From positions 24,859,001 through 24,923,000 of the forward strand of contig NC_086182.1 in assembly GCF_023053635.1 (NCBI RefSeq): DNA of 64,000 nucleotides, written 5' to 3'. Shown here piece by piece: positions 12,691 to 24,195 of the stretch. The position numbers and the translations under genes are program-made. This stretch comes from Elgaria multicarinata webbii (taxonomy: Eukaryota > Chordata > Lepidosauria > Squamata > Anguidae). The notes under the pieces are model-generated. The model did not search any database, was not told the origin of the DNA, and worked only from the letters and a program-made list of their open reading frames with translations. The first letter of the stretch is position 1, and every line of letters begins with the position of its first letter.

Positions 12691-13180
12691 GGCCTTAGCT
12701 AGACCTACCTGAAAGTCCGGGACGGAGGAGTGAAGATCTCGTGTTGTGATTAACGCAAGATACCTCCTCCGTTTACACGTTAGGGATGACGACTTCAGGA
12801 AGAGAGGCATTGCGCCCACCATTTTTAAAATTTTCTTAAAGGACTGGCAGTGCACGAACACTCGTGCGCTGAAGGTAAGGGTTATTTAAATTTAATTTGG
12901 TTTCCCTGCTCCCCCCACCCTAACCCCGATGGGCGCAGCTCTCGGCTCTGCGTGAGTAATCGTGCACAGCGGTGTCAAGCCTTGTCCAAACAGGCTACAC
13001 GTTCTGCAGTCTCGGGCTCAGCCTGAGACCATGGAAAAAGCAGGCCCAAAGGGGAGGGCTAAATCCCAGAGCAAGGGAGGGATGATCCCTCCCTGATCCC
13101 GGGATCCCCTGTGTATCATGTGGATGCACAGGGACAATCCTGGGGTTTGACCCGGGATATAGCCTGGTCTAGCTAAGGCC
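12691..13180 (+). mobile_element. MITE with ggccttagctagacc TIR (490 bp)
   Basis: A perfect 15-bp terminal inverted repeat lies at 12691-12705 and 13166-13180, flanked by aaa on both sides (3-bp TSD). It has no coding content. It is homologous to the element at 52470-52881. Confidence 0.85.
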
Positions 13181-14174
13181 AAAGATTCAACCCAAAATCC
13201 ATGAAAATAATCCAGAAATTTCAATTAGAAGATGTTTTGTGAAATGGTCTCCTCCCCCAACTGCTTCTTTGAGTGATATATGTACATGGATTTGTGTGTA
13301 ACCATAGCTATGAATACATATGGAATGCATACAACTTTCTAGCAATTATACATAGGTTTCAACAAAAACGACCAAATATCCCTGCCAAAAAAATGTATCC
13401 ATTTGAAGGTGGTATCTCTATGCAACCTGTTCAAATACTGAAAACTCTGGGAAGTCTTCAAACCATTGCATTATAGGAGGTGAGAGTTTATCCTTCCAGT
13501 TTACAATGTCAGTCTTTTCACTGTCAAAAGAGCATGGATAATCCATTTACACTGACCATTGAAGCAGGTAAATAATTTTAAAGAACAGGTACATCAGTGA
13601 ATATTAAAGACAGTTCTAGTACAACACTTACCTGTGTAATAGCATCCCACACTACTGCAGTACTAACTGTTAGGGCACATTAAACATTCCATATACCACT
13701 TTCATACAGCTATTTCTTGCTCTTTATTTCACATTATCCAAAATACCACAACAAATATCACTGTAGGTCCTACGAGGTATAAATGCACAAAAAGACAATA
13801 GTTTTACCATGCTGGGATTGCCATCATTGACGCAAAGTGTACATCTGCCCCTCAAAAGAAGCAACTACTGGACATTGACAAAACCTATATTTAAAACAAG
13901 CCTTAACTGTATTGCACCACCAGCAATTTATTAAAGAGATGTTGTTCCAGAGTCCAATAGTCACAAAACAAAAGTTTATGCTGAATAAGAAGCAGTCTAA
14001 AATCCATGGACACAACAGGTAATCCACTGATTGGCATGTGGTGGTGGTGCTCACAGCAGTTTTGCAAATTTCTACAGATCTAAAAGGTTTTGGGGATTAG
14101 GGAAATAGTGTACAAATGTTTTGTGAAGCATATCTGTAATTTATTCCCCCAATAAATGTATGCCTAGGGGCTAC

Positions 14175-14290
14175 AGCTATTCCCATTTTATAGATGAAAA
14201 CTGAGGCTGAGAAGTAGTGGCTGACCTACAGCCACCCAAGAACTCCAACTGTCAGGCTGGATTTCACCTCTGTATCCTGACATCTACCCG
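14175..14290 (-). repeat. MIR fragment, antisense
   Basis: cattttatagatgaaaactg followed by aggctgagaagt and a partial gacctacagccacc match the antisense MIR core. Confidence 0.5.
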
Positions 14291-14364
14291 TCTGGACCAT
14301 CCACTGAGGACCAGAACAGACATTACTTTATATACTTATCTAGTAGCTATGTCTTAAATGTTTA

Positions 14365-14777
14365 CTGTAGGGTAGGTGTAGGAGCCCAGAGCTCCTCTAT
14401 CCTCCTCTTGAGCCCGGTAAGGGACCAAGGGGGAGGGGGGGCCTTACCTGCCTCCGTCCGCGGTCTGTCGGCGTCTTCCTAGTTGAACCGCGGGCTCAAT
14501 TGAAAACGCCGACAGACCGCGGACGGAGGCAGGTAAGGGAGAGGAGGGCGGGGGGGGGGGGTTACCGGGCGACAGCGACAGCGGCAAGGCCCGGTAAACC
14601 CCACTTACCTTTCCGGCGGAGCTCCAGATCGAGGCGAAGGATCCGCCTTCACCTCGATCCTCTTCGCCATGCTCCACCGGCCCCCCAATCCTCTTCGCCT
14701 CCGCCTTAAGGGCAGGCGAAGCCCCCCCGCTCCGCTTCTAATTCGCCGGTCTGATTAGAAGCGGAGCACATCCCTAC
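14365..14777 (+). mobile_element. GC-rich MITE of the agggctgtgca family in a FLI1 intron
   Basis: The right end gcggagcacatccct matches gcggagcacagccct at 33.58 kb. It contains a 33-bp perfect inverted repeat (14442-14474 and 14506-14538, loop 31 bp) bounded by ccttacctg and caggtaagg. The left end is not sharply defined. Confidence 0.65.
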
Positions 14778-15728
14778 TGGATATACAGATTTAAAGTAAT
14801 GTCTTTTTTGGCCCTTCATTCTCAAATTTCATTCTCGGAAGCCGAAAATGGAAATAGTGTTACATTTGGAAAGGGACCATGCTAAAGACCTTTTCCTTAA
14901 GGAAAAAGAAATCCCCGTAAGCTCCGGTAATACGTTGATTTTTAAAACATCTTTTGTAAATACAGTAAGCCATCCTAACAGGTTGGTGTATTGTTTTGTT
15001 TAAAATACACACACACATACCATTGTTTTTTCCCTCTTACATTTTAACTGTCTTTCCCTCTGATTATATATCGTACGATATTTTTCATTTCTTTTCATGA
15101 CAAAATGGCCTGAATCCATTTTAGCGCTTTTGCAACCGAAAGCCACACGCACATACTGATTTCTTTGGGGCTTGTTTTTATTATGATTCTGTGGTCCAAA
15201 GTAGGGGGTTTATGATTCTAGAGAGACAGTAGCTTGCTCTTATGGTGTGTGTGTTTTTTAAATATGTTTTCCTTTGAAATTCCGGAGTTAGTGTTGTGTC
15301 TGCTTTCTCCCTGACCCTCTTCGAAGGCAGCCGTGTGTTTTTTCACCAACAAGAGGGGGGGAAAGTGGGGGGAAAGAAAAAGAAACTCTCTGGAAACAAA
15401 GATTCGTTGTCTCTGAGCTGTAGCAGGCAGGAAACTCTACTCACAGGGGATCACGGCAGGCCAGTGCTGTCCCAGCGCTAGACTCCAGTTCTCTGAATTC
15501 AACCTGACAGCTTGTCTGGAGCACTTTCTAAGTAACCATTATCCTTCCTTTCCCCCTAGCAAAATAAGTGGGCTTCCCCCCTCCCTCTTTGCCTTGGGTG
15601 CACGGCAGGCAGTGTTATTGCACATGTGGGGGGGGGGTGTTATGAGCTGGCTGGGCTAAGTTTGAGCATTCAAAAAGATCTTAGAAGGGCCAGCCTGTGT
15701 TTCCTGATGGTTTGTTTCTGCATAACAC

Positions 15729-15768
<40 letters not shown>

Positions 15769-15769
15769 G
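15729..15769 (+). repeat. (GT)n(GA)n compound microsatellite
   Basis: About nine GT then eleven GA units. Confidence 0.9.
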
Positions 15770-15934
15770 TCTAGCTTGCATTAGGTCTCTGTGTGCTACT
15801 CATGTGTATACCATGCAACAGTGCTCCAAGGTGCCTTTCTGCAGTTGTCCGTGCATGCTGCCATCCAGTGAGCCCACTGCACAAATGTGGAACTGGTGTG
15901 ATGTAAAACAGAAGTGTTGGTGCAATGCAAAGCC

Positions 15935-16005
15935 AATGGTGAGGGTTGAGGGAGTTGTAGTCCATCAACAACTGGAGGGCCACATGTTCCCCATCCCTGG
16001 GGTAC
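15935..16005 (+). mobile_element. Half of a gggagttgtagtcc MITE
   Basis: gagggagttgtagtccatca, actggagggccacatgttcc and ccatccctgg, only the right half. Confidence 0.6.
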
Positions 16006-16074
16006 AGTACTGGGCTAAGATGGGGGGACGACTGGATTCTAATATTGACTCAACCATATAATTCAATCTACCAA

Positions 16075-17522
16075 TGAAGGGAAGTAAATGGTGGGGTCCC
16101 ACAGGGATCTGTGTTGGGACCAATGCTTTTCAACTTGTTCATAAATGATCTGGAATTAGGAGTGAGCAGAGAAGTGGTCACCAAACTAATTAAGGTGGTT
16201 CAAACAAAAAAGAGATTGTAAGGAGCTCCAAAAGGATTTCTCCAGACTGGGAGAATGGGCAACCTAGCGGCAAATGTGGGTCAATGTAAGCAAGTATAAA
16301 GGTGGTTCATGTTGTGGCAAAAAATTGAAACTTCAAGTATGATCTGATGGGATCTGAGCTAGTGGTGACCAAACAAGAAAAAAATCTAGGGGTCATGGTG
16401 GAAAGCTCAATGAAAATGTCAACCCAGTGTGTGGCTGCTATAAAAGAAGGGGGGAAGGCAGACAGCAGACTCCATTTTAGGCATAATTAGAAAATCAAAT
16501 GAAAATAAAACTGCCAGTATCATACTACCTTTATACAAATATATGAGCCTCGTGTGGCGCAGAGCGGTAAAGCAGCAGTTTCTGCAGCTGAAACTCTCCC
16601 CACGGCCTGAGTTCAATCCCAGCGGAAGCTGGTTTCAGGCAGCCGGCTTGGGTCAACTCAGCCTTCCACCCTCCCGAGGTTGGTAAAATGAGTACCCAGT
16701 TAGCTGGGGGAAAGGTAGTAATGGTCGGGGAAGGCAATGGCAAACCACCCCGCTATAAGGCCTGCCAAGAAAACATCAGCGAAAGCTGGCGTCCCTCCAA
16801 GAGTAAGTAATGACTCAGTGCTTGCACGAGAGGTTCCTTTCCTTTCCTCTTATACAAATATATGGTGTGACCACACTTAGAATAGTGTTGACAGTTCTGG
16901 TCACCACATCTGGAAAAAATAATAATTGTACAGCTGGAAAAAAGTGCAGAAAAAGGACAACTAAAATGATCAAGGGGATGTAGCATCTCCCCTAAAAGGG
17001 AAGGTTACAACTGCTGGAATTGTTTAGCTTGGGGAAAAGGATGGTAAGATATGATAGAAGTGTATACAATTGTGTATGGTGTGGAGAATGTGGATAGGGA
17101 GACATTTTTCTCACTCTCTCAAAATATTAGAACCCGCGGTGATCCTATGAAGCTGATTGGTGGGAGATTCAGGATAGATAAGAGGAAGTACGTCTTCAAA
17201 CAGCGCATAGTTAAACTATGGAATTTGCTACCATAAGTTGTAGTGATGGCCACTAATTTGGATGGCTTTCAAGGGGGTTAGACAAATTCCTGGAGGAGAA
17301 GGCTATCAATGGATACTAGTCCTGATGCTTCAATGCGACTTCTAGTATCAGAGGCAGTAAGCCTATGTACACCAGTTGCTGAGGAACATGGGTGGGAGGG
17401 TGCTGTTGCACTTGTGTCCTGCTTGTGGATTTCTTGTGGGCAGCCAGATGGCCACTGTTTGAACAGAATGCTGGACCAGATGGACCCCTGGTCCAATTCA
17501 GCATGGCTCGTCTTATGTTCTA
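16075..17522 (+). repeat. CR1/L3-clade LINE 3' half, interrupted by a SINE
   Basis: It opens with reverse-transcriptase motif [20 protein letters not shown] and continues as decayed coding sequence. The 3' region ends ggaccagatggacccctgg and tcttatgttct. Stops and frame changes are frequent, so it is an old copy. A Sauria-type SINE (16546-16849) splits it. Antisense copies of the same tail occur at 21105, 23285 and 50222. Confidence 0.75.
16546..16849 (+). repeat. Sauria-type tRNA-derived SINE with a perfect target-site duplication
   Basis: The tRNA-like head has an A box (gtggcgcagagcgg) and a B box (gagttcaatccc). The tail ends in tcctttcctttcct, typical of Sauria SINEs, which are mobilised by BovB machinery. 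It is flanked by a 15-bp duplication, ttatacaaatatatg, at 16531-16545 and 16850-16864. Confidence 0.9.
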
Positions 17523-17574
17523 CTTTGTGTATTCTGACTACCAGTGACTATCAGGGTCTTCCCCCATCACCTGC

Positions 17575-17645
17575 TAATTGGATTCACTAGGGATTGAACT
17601 TGGGACCTTCTGCATGCAAAACATGTGCTCCACCACTGAACTATG
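17575..17645 (-). repeat. tRNA-derived SINE head, antisense fragment
   Basis: gggattgaacttgggacctt and tgcatgcaaaacatgtgctc are reverse B-box and head sequence of the same SINE as at 52.3 kb. Confidence 0.55.
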
Positions 17646-19059
17646 GTACATACGCCTCACCCTCTTCTTTTTCTATCAAGATCCGCATTCGCTCAGGGGC
17701 CATATGCCGACATTGGCAGGGCAGAGTCCAAAGCGTTCCTCCCCCTTTTCTCTCATTCAGCCATCTCCTTCTCACCCTCCACTCCCCGCTTCCTCCCTGC
17801 CCAGTCAGTTGCTGGGGAAGGGACAAATCGCCCCTGCCAGATGTCTGAACTGATCCCTTGCAGAGGGCTTTTGAAATTCGGTCAAGAGCTGCATGAAATT
17901 AGGGTGAGGACTGCGTGTAGCCTGAGGGCTGCTAGTTGCCCACCCAACTTTAAAAGCCTGTCTCAGCAGAGGGAGAACCAACCAAGCAACCCGCAACCAG
18001 GCCAGTTTAAAATTGGGCCAGGCGGCAACCCTTAGAGGAGTGCAGAAACGCAGCGCCCTGCATCCTGTGCCTGTTGTCCTTCCAATAACGTTATCTGAAA
18101 AGTAAATAGTGTGGACTCAATATGGTTTAAACTTGATGGAGCTCCTGAGGAACAGTGTGGAATAAAGACACTGTCAACGCTTAACGATCGGGCTGGAAAA
18201 CTGAGTCGCTGCAAGTCCTCCTGATGGGTGCTGTGCAAATCTTGCCTCTTGTGGCGCTCAGCATGTGAAAAACCAGCTGCTTTTCAGGAGCACATCGCTG
18301 CCAGGAGTTAGAGCCTAATGTCCTTAACAGCAGCTTCATTATGCCTCCCTCTCTCCTCGCTCTCCTTGCCAGGCGCTGGGTGGGGAAGCAGGCCGGGGGC
18401 CAGAAACGTTGCGGTAGGAGTGGGAATGCGCATTGTAAGTCGCTGCAAAGCAGCGCAGACCTAAAGTACAAGTCAGCTCAGATGGGCCGTGTGATTTAAT
18501 GCGTTCAATCATTTTCTAAGGCAGTCAAAGTTTATTTTACTCGAATGAAAATATTAAGCTTGGGACCTGTGTAATCTGAAGGTTCCCCTTCTCTCACATG
18601 GACCTGATACAATGATGATCTTTGTTATTTGTTTGTGATTTTATTTTATTTTTATTTTATTTGTCTTTTAGCTGCCATGGGACAATAATGCTGATGGTGA
18701 GGTAGAACTTACTAAACGAATCGCTAAAGAAATGCCGCAGGCAGGGCCACCCACCAGGATCAGGCTTAGTTTTTCCTCCTCTTCCCATGAGTGGCCTTGT
18801 TGCCCACTCCCAAATACCTTTCTATAAGGCAAAAGGTCTAGAATGTCCGTACAGGAGCCTGATGGCTACACAGAGTCAGAACACTCATTTCAACTTGAAA
18901 CCCTTTGGCAGTTTCCAAGTGCAGGCTGATACCCGAAATTAAGAAGAATTTTGAAAGGTTGTATTTTGAAACTGTAACACTACAGTGCAGGCTTACCAAA
19001 TGAAACAGAATAGCAGTAGCTTCAGAACAAGAAAAAGGAAGTAGCCCTTCAAATGACAC

Positions 19060-19165
19060 GTAAACTACAGTGCAACCCTATACATGTCTACTTGAAGTAA
19101 CACCCACACCCATTAAGTTCAGAGGAACTTATTCTCAAAGGTAAAAGTGGATAGGGTTGCACCTA
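19060..19165 (+). mobile_element. Palindromic short repeat (tgcaaccctatacatgtcta)
   Basis: acagtgcaaccctatacatg against ggatagggttgcacct gives inverted ends. The interior ttcagaggaacttattctca is typical of a common squamate short repeat. Partial relatives are at 1400-1470 and 21040-21100. Confidence 0.55.
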
Positions 19166-19185
19166 AGTTCTTGAACTGCAGCCTT

Positions 19186-19300
19186 CCCCCAACCTTGGGT
19201 CCTCCAGATGTGTTGGACTACAATTCCCATCACCCCTGCCAACATGACCCTAGGGATTGTGGGAGTTGTGGTCCAACACATCTAGAGGGCAATTTGGGGT
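19186..19300 (+). mobile_element. Palindromic MITE, gggagttgtagtcc family
   Basis: cctccagatgtgttggacta and tgggagttgtggtccaacac form inverted halves around ccaacatgaccctaggga. Confidence 0.7.
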
Positions 19301-19424
19301 ATATTAATGGATTCCCATAAATTGCAATCAGCCATAGTAGCTAAGTAGACGGTATTGTTGTTGCTTTCAGTCTAATGTGCTGGGGGCAACAAAATGGAGT
19401 GGTATCTTTTTTTTTCCCTCTCAC

Positions 19425-19550
19425 ACAACCCTGTGAGGTGGGTTTGGCTGAAATAGGGTGACTAGACTGGCCCAAGGTCACCTAGTCAGTTTCATGGGCC
19501 ATTTGAATGCAGGACTCCCTGCACCATGGCCCCTTTAACCACGACACCAC
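19425..19550 (-). repeat. MIR-like SINE fragment, antisense
   Basis: acaaccctgtgaggtgggtt and cccaaggtcacctagtcagt are the reverse complement of MIR core and tRNA-related sequence. Confidence 0.55.
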
Positions 19551-19552
19551 CC

Positions 19553-19650
19553 TCTCCCAACCTGGATCCTTCCAGATGTTTTGAACTCCGGCTCCCATCA
19601 ATACCTCCCTTCAGCCCCAAGCAGTGGTCATGGATGATTTTAGTTGGAAT
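19553..19650 (+). mobile_element. Fragment of a gggagttgtagtcc MITE
   Basis: aacctggatccttccagatg, gaactccggctcccatcaat and gcagtggtcatggatgat. Confidence 0.55.
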
Positions 19651-19828
19651 GCAAAATAGGAATCAGGGGGAAATTTATTCAGTTTGCATTTTAATGTAAA
19701 CATATTTAATTTTCCCCTTTCAAACCACTACGCAACCCCAAATTCAGTGATCCTTCAAAATTTGCATTTCTCTTAATTTTGCAGAGTTGTCCAATCAAAA
19801 AACATGAACAACACAGCCAGTGCAGTAT

Positions 19829-20045
19829 AGAGCCAGTGTGGTGTAGTGGTTAGAGTGTTGGACTGGAACTTGGGAGGCCTGGTTTCTAGTCCCCACTCAG
19901 CCATGAAGCTCACTGGGTAGCTTTGGGCCAGTCACTGATTCTCAGCTCTAACCTACTTCACAGGGTTGTTGTGAGGTTAAAATGGAGAGGAGAAGGATCG
20001 TGTACACTGCTTTGGACTCCCTAGAGGAGAGATCAGGATGACTAT
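19829..20045 (+). repeat. MIR-like (CORE-SINE) tRNA SINE
   Basis: The head gagccagtgtggtgtagtgg has a tRNA A box. The body includes gggccagtcactgattctca and cacagggttgttgtgaggtt. The design is that of MIR elements. It ends near gagatcaggatgac. Confidence 0.75.
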
Positions 20046-21104
20046 TTTCTTTGCTGCTTTGGCAGTATTCTAATTTATTATGCTTTTGTCTATATTTCCA
20101 TTGTAATTGTATTTTTAAAGCACCAAACTTCTCCTTTTTTAAAATAAAAGCCAAGAAGCAAACAAGGAGACTTTTTAAAGCTGGTTGGATTATACAAGGC
20201 CATGCGGGATTTTCCACGAGATGATTTTGCACTCCTTGTCATTCCCAAAAACAATAGACAATGGAACATTCTGGCTTTAATTTGTTTGAGACATTAAAGA
20301 CACTTTCCCTACATCCCCAAGATAGTTTCTGAGCATGACTAATTGTAAACTGGACTTGCAATGCTGCCTTTAAGGCTATCTTGTCTGCTCATGGGAAAAT
20401 GTTGGACTCATTTTCATTTTTGTAAAAAGTTCTGGCTTGTTTCTTGTTGAGCTAGACCATGGTTCTCCCTGCCTCTCTTTCTGGCATTAGTCTTTAGGCC
20501 TGTGTCTACTCATTCAAGAATATCTATTAGTTTCAGATGATGTTGATTCAGAGTCGTTATCCTAAAGGCAAAATTCTTGTTTGCTTCGTAGGAAATTTTG
20601 GGATGCTTTTGTTTGTGTCTTTGTTTAATAGAACTGTTGGGTTGGACGGGATCAAAGCTATCAGATCCACACATTCTGTTTTCAGCTCTACATTTCTAAA
20701 GGTGCAACCTCATGTTCACTTGCTTGAGAGAAGGGATGGATGAATCCATCTATTTCACTTTCTATAACAATTGCTTTTGTTTGAAAGCAAGTTCATTCTG
20801 CCCTGTTTTGGCATCAGTATGCAAATGGCTTTTTAAAGATCCACATGGAAATGTGTGTACATTTTTGCAGGCAATTTCCCCTAATAGACATATTGGGGGG
20901 CAGGGAGGACTTTCCCCTAAATCAGGGATGGGGAACATGTGTATTGGAGAACTGCATTGCAACATTTGGAGAAGTGCAAAAGGATGGTTCATATTAAAAT
21001 GCAAACCGAATGAATTTTGCCCACATCCCTGCTTGAGAGTAAGCCCTATTGAGAAAAAACAGAGTTACTTTTAAGTAAAGGTAAGTAGGATTGGGCTGCC
21101 TGTC

Positions 21105-21510
21105 CTTATTAGAACATAAGAACATATGAAGAGCCATGCTGGATCAGATCAAGGACCCTCTAGTCCAGCACTCTGTTCACATAGTGGTCAATCAGCTGTT
21201 GTCCAGCAACCCACGAGCAGGACATAGTGCAACAACATCCTCCCACCCATGTTCCCCAGCAACTGGTGCACACAGGCTTACTGCCTCTGATACTGGAGGT
21301 CGCACATAGCCATCAGGACTAATAGCCCTTCATAGCCTTCTCCTCCAGGAATTTATCCATCCCACTTTTAAAGCCATTCAAATTAGTGGCCGTCACTACA
21401 TCTTGTGGTATAGTGAAATCCATAGTTTCACTATGTGCTGCATGAAGAAGTCCTTCCTTTATCTGTCCTGAATCTCCCACCAATCAACTTCCTTGGAAGA
21501 TCCCAAGATC
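21105..21510 (-). repeat. CR1/L3-type LINE 3' region, antisense
   Basis: It begins agaacataagaacatatgaa and includes gttcacatagtggtcaatca and cctccaggaatttatccatc, the reverse complement of the tail at 17.2-17.5 kb. Confidence 0.8.
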
Positions 21511-21589
21511 CTAAGTAAGCACATTGCCCTTGATCTGATGGATCCGGTCTTCTTTTTTTAATGTTTCATTTTATGCAACTCTTAAAAGA

Positions 21590-22145
21590 CAGGGCTTGTA
21601 CATTACCCTCAAGGCATCTGTCCTAATACCTACTTATAAATTCCAGCATGTAACTCCTCTGCTGAGAGAACTGCACTGGCTGCCTATTCGCTACCGGGCC
21701 AGGTTTAAGGTTCTTGTACTTGTGTACAAAGCCCTAAACAACTTGGGACCAGGATACCTGAGAGAGCGCCTTCTCCCTTACCAACCTGCCCGGTCACTGA
21801 GGTCATCCGAGGGCCTGCTCCTGGTGGTTCCACCTAGATCCATCTTACGATTGGAATCCACCAGGGGAAGAGCCTTCAGCGTGGTGGACCCCTCCTGTGG
21901 AACTCCCTGCCTCTGGAGGTCAGGCAGGCGCCAACCTTGTACTCCTTTCGGCGCCTCCTGAAAACATCTTTATTCCAACAAGCCTTTCTCTAACATGCAG
22001 CCTTGGATTACTGTTATTGCTTCTTTTAAATTTTGTTTTAACTGTTTTTATTCTGTTTTTTATTTTCATTTTACCTTGTACACCGCTCCAAAAATTTTCA
22101 ATGGAGAGCGGTATATAAATATTCTAAATAAATAAATAATAATAA
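21590..22145 (+). repeat. L2-clade LINE 3' end
   Basis: It encodes HVTPLLRELHWLPIRYRARF, KVLVLVYKALNNLGPGYLRE and RSSEGLLLVVPPRS. A frame shift near 21885-21895 moves the rest (LWNSLPLEVRQAPTLYSFRR) to another frame. The 3' end is ggagagcggtatataaatat followed by aataaata repeats. Confidence 0.85.
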
Positions 22146-22410
22146 ATTCCCTTTTCACCCACTTCCACCTCCGTGACTTAGGGGCCGAAATGAAAGTTGT
22201 GGGTTCGTCTCACCCAATATCACCTCTGTAAAATGAATGAATTAGGTTGGGGTAGAAAAAATACATAAAATAATTGGTATGTGATACAGTATTCACTTAC
22301 CAGTAATGGAGAACAACAGTGAGGTTAGACTATTGCCCTCATCACTTGCAGTTTTATTGCTGAGTAGCGCTTTTTATTGTTGTGTAGTTTTATTGTCATA
22401 TTTTATTATT

Positions 22411-22518
22411 GGCCCCGTTCAGACAACACGCTAAACCATGCTGCTTAACCACAAAATGCATTCCATTAACCATTTTGTGGTTAAGCAGCATGGTTTAGCG
22501 TGTTGTCTGAACAGGGCT
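22411..22518 (+). mobile_element. Palindromic 108-bp MITE, ggccccgttc ends
   Basis: Long, nearly perfect arms (ggccccgttcagacaacacg ... tgttgtctgaacagggct) surround a short centre, and att flanks both sides. The wording gttaagcagcatggttta recurs in the element at 5.2 kb. Confidence 0.85.
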
Positions 22519-22679
22519 ATTGCCTTGATGATGTTCCCCGCTTTGAACTTGGTGGAAAGTGGTATATAAATCTATTAAATACATACATAAATAAATAACC
22601 TTTGCACCATAGTGTATTGAGACTGTCTTGGGATGGGCCTTGTCATCCTTAGGAAGCACAAATTCATGGTGGATAGTCC

Positions 22680-22975
22680 ATCAATGGGTCTTTGCAATGA
22701 ATGCTACTTGGAACCTCTTTTTTGGAGACACAACACACCATCAAATTCCAGTTCTTGTCATTGAGCTTCTCAGAGATACCTGGTTGGCCACAGTGGGGAG
22801 CTGACTAGAGAAATCTTCCATTTGGTGCATAAGGCACCAAATTTCCATTGTAGGACCATGGAAATACTTCCAGAGCTGTCCTCTTGTAGGACTGTGGAAA
22901 TAGTTTCGCAAGAAACCGAATGCCAATCTAGTCCAAGCACAATGTTTTATATAAATACATCAACAGATGCTCGAT
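22680..22975 (-). repeat. Dispersed repeat, inverted copy of 30395-30790
   Basis: The reverse complement reads agatgctcgatc-type start, ttggcattcggtttcttgcg and gaagctcaatgacaagaact, in the same order as the 30.4-kb copy. Confidence 0.65.
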
Positions 22976-23282
22976 CACTCTTTTCCCTGAAAACTTCCAA
23001 GGAAGGAAATTACAAAATATACTGAGTCAGCTTATTCCATTAGTGAACGACTCCTGCAGCAATGTACAAACCGTATTGTACCAAGAAATTCACCAAATAC
23101 AAAGAAAGAAAAACATGTGAAATCCTGAGACCATAAAAATGTTGACCACTGTTGACAAACTAACACCACCAAGGAATAAAAGAAGACAGGGATGATGGCT
23201 CCAGAAAGAACGTTGGAGAAATAGGATAAGTGAAATAAAGCCTGTAAGTGATAAAAATGGCCATCATTTGACATAGCCATGG

Positions 23283-23425
23283 GTGTATGAACATAAGAAG
23301 AGCCATGACAGATCAGACCAAGGATTTATCTCATCTGTTCACAAACTGGCCAACCAGCCTGTTGTCCACATGTTTTTTAAAAGGTTCCATTCACTGCCAT
23401 GGCATGTCTGATCCATGTTGAAGCC
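23283..23425 (-). repeat. CR1/L3-type LINE tail fragment, antisense
   Basis: gaacataagaagagccatga, then gttcacaaactggccaacca and a short Lys/Thr-rich decayed coding tail. Confidence 0.55.
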
Positions 23426-24129
23426 TATCATGGCTGCATTATGCCTTCATGCTTGTGCTGAAATATGCCAACCTGAGCAATCACTTCATCCCTCTATTCA
23501 TTTCAGATACTGTTGGTCTCCCTGGACCCCAATTAAGTTTGAGATGTATTAGAGCACCCTGAAGCTAGTGCTGATGTAGTCAATCTCTCATTCAGGATAA
23601 AATGAGTTTGCTGCAGTGTATCCAGAGTGACCATTTCTGCATTGCCGAAAAAGAGAAAATGCATCACCAAAAAGAGGATGAAAAAGAGACCAATTTGAAT
23701 AACATCTACATATGCATATTTTTGTGTGTGTGCATGTGCAAATTTAGAAAGAATTATGATTTAATTAGAAATGCAATGCCTTTGACCGTAGTGGGGAAGA
23801 CACGCATGCCTACTCAGCCTGCTGTTCAGATGCTCACTGTTGATGTGGTAATTCTAGGCCCCTTCTCTCCCTTCTTATACTTCTTTATCTTTAAACCAGA
23901 CTGGAACTGGACAGCCCATCAAATAAAGGACACCTTCAAACAGCTTTCCAAAATAGAATATTGTCCTCCACAAAGTAGGACACCTGCCCACCTGTGCACG
24001 TCACATGTAGATATTTCTTAGCCATTGACAAGCACCAATCATTCTTTTCTTACTTCCTTGCCTCCGTGGCCTGGTGTGAATATAACCGCTCCCCTTCTTT
24101 TCTTTTGTTGCTCTTTTTATTATTATTAG

Positions 24130-24195
24130 ATGCCTCCTATGATGCAGTTAGGAGATCGGGATGGGGCAATAACATGAATTCCAGTCACAACAAAA
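24130..24195 (+). CDS. FLI1: FLI1 linker exon (DASYDAVRR)
   Basis: This 66-nt exon encodes DASYDAVRRSGWGNNMNSSH then NK, with split codons at both ends. Human FLI1 reads [20 protein letters not shown], from memory. The acceptor is tattattAG and the donor GTAAGT. The upstream intron of about 17.8 kb is the longest in the window and is crowded with repeats. The acceptor's pyrimidine tract is a T/C-rich run (ttgttgctctttttattatt) of ordinary strength. Confidence 0.93.

Larger units (their letters stand above)
6308..24129 (+). other. Large FLI1 intron (17.8 kb)
   Basis: It contains the repeats listed individually. Stretches without any recognised repeat are about 6310-7100, 8780-9420, 10220-11690, 11830-12690, 13181-14170, 14780-15930, 17650-19060, 20050-20920 and 23430-24129. 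No exon-like open frame with conserved protein was seen in them. The block at 8880-9290 is moderately GC-balanced, repeat-free and could be conserved non-coding DNA, but motifs alone do not show that. Confidence 0.5.

Noticed and set aside
14444-14709. Arg/Pro-rich ORFs on both strands
   Set aside because: They lie in the GC-rich MITE with a perfect hairpin. Open frames in both strands are expected from high GC.
16546-16640. tRNA gene
   Set aside because: The A and B boxes belong to a SINE head. No cloverleaf could be drawn and a SINE body follows, with a target duplication.
17643-18035. 130-aa plus-strand ORF
   Set aside because: Overlaps other frames, begins in a SINE remnant and has no conserved motif or splice context.
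23602-24021. 139-aa ORF upstream of a FLI1 exon
   Set aside because: Low-complexity runs and no conservation signal. It ends before the exon and is intronic.
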